Below, piece after piece: positions 7,229 through 8,933 of a stretch of DNA of 8,933 bases. This DNA is from Defluviitaleaceae bacterium (lineage in GTDB: Bacteria; Bacillota; Clostridia; Lachnospirales; WQUN01). The notes below the pieces were generated by a model. It searched no databases. It saw only the letters and a list, made by a program, of their open reading frames with translations, and was not told the DNA's origin. The stretch is taken from positions 1-8,933 of the forward strand of contig WRDG01000080.1 in the NCBI GenBank assembly GCA_009783525.1. The letters are read 5' to 3'. The first letter of the stretch is position 1; each line of letters begins with the position of its first letter. The translations under genes were made by a program, and so were the position numbers.

Positions 7229-7993
7229 TTAACGCATAGGCATTTTGGCTGTGTGAACTCCGACCTGCCGGAATACGCCGCTGTTTGTATCTTTAGTGAT
7301 AAACCAAAATTCTCCGTGGCCTTCCGCGTAATAGCGGATTTGATTTCGTCCGTAAGCCGTCTGGGTAAGAATGTCATCGGCTATTTCGCCAAACACGCTT
7401 TTTATTTCCTCCTCCGTACACCCATAAGACAAATTGCATGCGACGGAGATGTCAAATGCGGAGCCGATACGTTCATCAAAGTATACAGTGATGATTTCGC
7501 AGTCTTTCAAAAGCAGGCTGTGATCGGCAAGGTTGACAGCATAAACTTCGATGTAAGCTTTTGTGCCTTCTTTGTATAACCTTGCACCGAAGTTATAGCC
7601 ATACTCGGCAGCGCTGTTTGCATCGACCTCAGAATTTTCATCAAAGTAATCCTCATCGTCTTTTTCCTCGTTAAAGACAAACCCGATATTTAAAAAATCC
7701 TGCACTGTGGCTTCTTGCAAATTGATTTTCAAACCGTCTATGATGACAAAATAGATACTGTTATCCGTCAAATCAAGCGGCTTTTCCGGAACTTCAACAA
7801 TCCTTTTTTGGGGCGGATTTGCCGACGCAGGCGTGTCCGTTGAGGAACCGTTGTTCCCGCCGCTGATTGAAGCGGGCGGTGCGCCGCTGCCGTTATTACT
7901 TGGGATGTTGTCCGGCGCACTGCCTCCACCGCAAGCAGTGTGAAGGGCTAATGTCAGCAAGAGCGCCGGCATAAGAGAAAAAGTCTTTTTCAT
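7229..7993 (-). CDS. Predicted lipoprotein with acidic loop, unknown function
   Basis: This 254-residue protein starts at an ATG with GGGGG 7 nt upstream (8001-8005). Residues 1-20 are a lipoprotein signal peptide ending His-Thr-Ala before Cys21; His at -3 is unusual, Leu being at -4. Residues 22-64 are a Gly/Ser/Asn/Pro-rich linker typical of lipoproteins that hold a domain away from the membrane. The folded part (about 65-254) begins with strands IYFVIIDGLKINL, and an acidic cluster follows at 109-124 (EEKDDEDYFDENSEVD). The motif GCTEEEIKSVFG (191-202) is of the kind GxTxxEVxxxxG found in small envelope lipoprotein domains. The end alternates aromatic strands (IRYYAEGHGEFWFITKD). Three further Cys occur at 165, 186 and 192. 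The layout matches clostridial lipoproteins of unknown function. The gene has its own promoter region and terminator, so it is probably monocistronic. Confidence 0.88.
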   Translation of the reverse strand: MKKTFSLMPALLLTLALHTACGGGSAPDNIPSNNGSGAPPASISGGNNGSSTDTPASANPPQKRIVEVPEKPLDLTDNSIYFVIIDGLKINLQEATVQDFLNIGFVFNEEKDDEDYFDENSEVDANSAAEYGYNFGARLYKEGTKAYIEVYAVNLADHSLLLKDCEIITVYFDERIGSAFDISVACNLSYGCTEEEIKSVFGEIADDILTQTAYGRNQIRYYAEGHGEFWFITKDTNSGVFRQVGVHTAKMPMR

Positions 7994-8010
7994 TTGCGTA
8001 CCCCCTGTTC

Positions 8011-8031
8011 ATATACTGATGTTAAGTATAT
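8011..8031. promoter_or_regulatory. Possible operator over the minus-strand promoter
   Basis: ATATACT (8011-8017) and AGTATAT (8025-8031) are perfect inverted 7-bp arms separated by 7 nt. A further AAGTATA at 8045-8051 is a direct copy of 8024-8030 shifted by 21 bp, about two helical turns. The right arm covers the proposed -10 box, so a bound dimer would block the lipoprotein promoter. No regulator gene is present in the window. Confidence 0.4.
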
Positions 8032-8053
8032 CAAAATCCGCAGTAAGTATACA
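8025..8053 (-). promoter_or_regulatory. Extended -10 promoter for the 7229-7993 gene
   Basis: On the minus strand TGATATACT gives an extended -10 (TATACT, 8025-8030, with TG one base upstream). A weak -35, TGTATA, lies at 8048-8053 with a 17-bp spacer. Transcription would begin about 25 bases before the ATG at 7993 and just upstream of the GGGGG binding site. Confidence 0.45.
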
Positions 8054-8098
8054 TTATTATGTACATGAGCGGCTGCTTCGTTCATAAACGGAACTTTT

Positions 8099-8134
8099 GT
8101 AAATCCCTCGCACAAAACAACGAAGGGTGTTTAC
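8099..8134. repeat. Imperfect inverted repeat in the divergent control region
   Basis: GTAAA and CCCT (8099-8108) pair with AGGG and TTTAC (8124-8134), with a small internal mismatch, and a CG/CG pair can extend the stem. It lies midway between the two divergent promoters and upstream of both, so it is not transcribed from either. That fits a DNA-binding site better than a terminator. Confidence 0.35.
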
Positions 8135-8163
8135 GGAGGCTCCCTTAATTTTTTTATGTTTTT

Positions 8164-8191
8164 TTGACAAAAAAAAAACGTATGTTATCAT
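8164..8191 (+). promoter_or_regulatory. Near-consensus sigma-A promoter with A10 spacer tract
   Basis: A perfect -35 TTGACA (8164-8169) is followed by a 16-bp spacer and TATCAT (8186-8191, five of six consensus bases). TG at 8183-8184 makes an extended -10. Ten consecutive A (8169-8178) run from the last -35 base into the spacer. Transcription would begin near 8198, just before the first ribosome binding site. Confidence 0.82.
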
Positions 8192-8218
8192 GGAAGAAAA
8201 AAAGGAGTGACGATATAT

Positions 8219-8263
8219 ATGGTTGCCAATTTAATATGTTTAAAAATTACAACAAAATATTGA
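8219..8263 (+). CDS. 14-residue leader ORF
   Basis: ATG at 8219 is preceded by AAGGAG (8202-8207) with an 11-nt gap and opens a 14-codon frame encoding MVANLICLKITTKY. It ends in tandem stops TGA TGA (8261-8266). The second stop overlaps GAGGAG (8265-8270), the binding site of the next gene, whose GTG start follows at 8280. A ribosome finishing the leader would sit on that site, so translation may be coupled. There is no run of one amino acid that would suggest classical amino-acid attenuation. It could also be a non-coding 5' leader in which the upstream AAGGAG is fortuitous. Confidence 0.45.
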   Translation: MVANLICLKITTKY

Positions 8264-8279
8264 TGAGGAGTATGGCAAA

Positions 8280-8759
8280 GTGAAAAACATAAAAAAAGTT
8301 TTGATTAGTTTGATTCTCGTTCTTGTCCTTTTTGCTCCCGCGAGTTTTATGGGAAACGCAAACGAAACAATAAAAAGCGGCGAAGCCGGAATTTCATTTT
8401 TTATGGATTACGGTTCTTTGCAATATCAGTATGTATCAGAGTTAATGAAGCTGAAAGGCGACGACGAAAATTGGTTTATTACGGAATGCGTGCATGAATG
8501 GATTATTGTGGGCTATAAAAATTTTTACGAAGTTTTTGCCGGTTATATAACATCGCAGAATATCTGTTACAAAGTTCATGTGCATGCCACCAGAATCGAA
8601 GAATGTAAATTCGGCTGTCAGTACACGCATGAAATACCGGGAGCTTTATACGCGACGACATACGCGCATTTCGACGGTTACTACACAGTGATAAGCAACG
8701 GCAGAATTAACTATTACTGCAACACATGCGGTTGGTTGATAAATACCGTGCCGCAATAA
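8280..8759 (+). CDS. Secreted Cys/His-rich protein of unknown function
   Basis: This 159-residue protein starts at GTG with GAGGAG 9 nt upstream; an ATG at 8272 gives only three codons before a stop. Residues 1-27 are a signal peptide (MKNIKK, then a hydrophobic core) probably cut after Gly-Asn-Ala27, leaving about 132 residues outside the cell. There are six Cys: 70 (in CVHEW), 96, 109 and 113 (CKFGC), 147 and 150 (CNTCG). There are also clustered His at 72, 100, 102, 117 and 130. This would suit either three disulfides or a zinc-ribbon-like metal site made of the CxxxC and CxxC pairs. No family was recognised. Base composition is lower in GC (three sampled 60-base rows average about 39%) than the giant gene (sampled rows average about 50-55%), hinting at a different origin or expression level. 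It is transcribed from the promoter at 8164-8191 and closed by its own terminator. Confidence 0.85.
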   Translation: MKNIKKVLISLILVLVLFAPASFMGNANETIKSGEAGISFFMDYGSLQYQYVSELMKLKGDDENWFITECVHEWIIVGYKNFYEVFAGYITSQNICYKVHVHATRIEECKFGCQYTHEIPGALYATTYAHFDGYYTVISNGRINYYCNTCGWLINTVPQ

Positions 8760-8808
8760 AGTCCGCGTTTTTTCCAAAGTTCTTTTAATGGAGCTTCAAC
8801 TTACTGAC

Positions 8809-8850
8809 AAACCCTCTGCCGGCAAACGGACGGCAGAGGGTTTATTTTTT
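8809..8850 (+). terminator. Strong rho-independent terminator
   Basis: AAACCCTCTGCCG (8809-8821) pairs perfectly with CGGCAGAGGGTTT (8831-8843) around a 9-nt loop. The last three T and the following ATTTTTT (8844-8850) form the U-tract. It lies about 50 bases past the stop codon of the secreted Cys/His protein. The last 83 bases of the window beyond it show no supported feature. Confidence 0.93.
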
Positions 8851-8933
8851 CGCGGCAAAATAAATACCGGCGCAGTTTGCTTTACAGAAGTTCCATTCAA
8901 TTTATTTTTATTCGCACAAAAACGAATTGATAA

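Noticed and set aside
8123..8155. Terminator-like AAGGG/CCCTT pair before a T7 run
   Set aside because: The stem is only five pairs with a 14-nt loop, and no plus-strand gene lies upstream to be terminated.
8272..8283. ATG start just upstream of the secreted protein
   Set aside because: It reads three codons and then TGA, and is only 1 nt from the binding site. The overlapping GTG at 8280 has proper spacing.

Overview
The window looks like chromosomal DNA from a Gram-positive anaerobe of the Bacillota, most likely Clostridia. This is inferred from strong purine-rich ribosome binding sites, two lipobox-type lipoproteins, a surface protein ending in a membrane helix plus a basic tail, Ig-like modules split by a Pro/Thr linker, and very AT-rich intergenic DNA with homopolymers beside genes of about 50% GC. 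No mobile element, CRISPR array, tRNA or rRNA was seen, and no gene could be given a symbol.

Layout. Positions 1-153 hold AT homopolymers, a strong bidirectional terminator and a 20-bp palindrome. Two minus-strand genes then form a probable operon, read right to left. The first (7075 to 632) encodes a 2147-residue surface protein: signal peptide, a long beta-rich N-terminal half, about six Ig-like modules, a Pro/Thr stalk, a C-terminal beta-sandwich-like region and a membrane anchor. The second (594 to 154) encodes a small lipoprotein whose signal peptide is built from an 18-bp tandem repeat. Upstream, a separately terminated minus-strand gene (7993 to 7229) encodes a second lipoprotein with a Gly/Ser/Asn linker and an acidic loop.

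Positions 7994-8218 are a divergent control region. On the minus side there is an extended -10 promoter overlapping a possible operator. On the plus side there is a near-consensus promoter with a ten-A tract in its spacer. The plus-strand transcript would carry a 14-codon leader ORF and then a 159-residue secreted Cys/His-rich protein (8280-8759), closed by a 13-bp-stem terminator.

All four large genes encode exported or envelope proteins, so this is a cell-surface locus. No enzymatic active site is recognisable, and the genes' joint function cannot be read from sequence alone. The most distinctive points are the minisatellite-built lipoprotein signal peptide, the homopolymer in the plus-strand promoter, the leader ORF and the unassigned beta-rich half of the giant protein.
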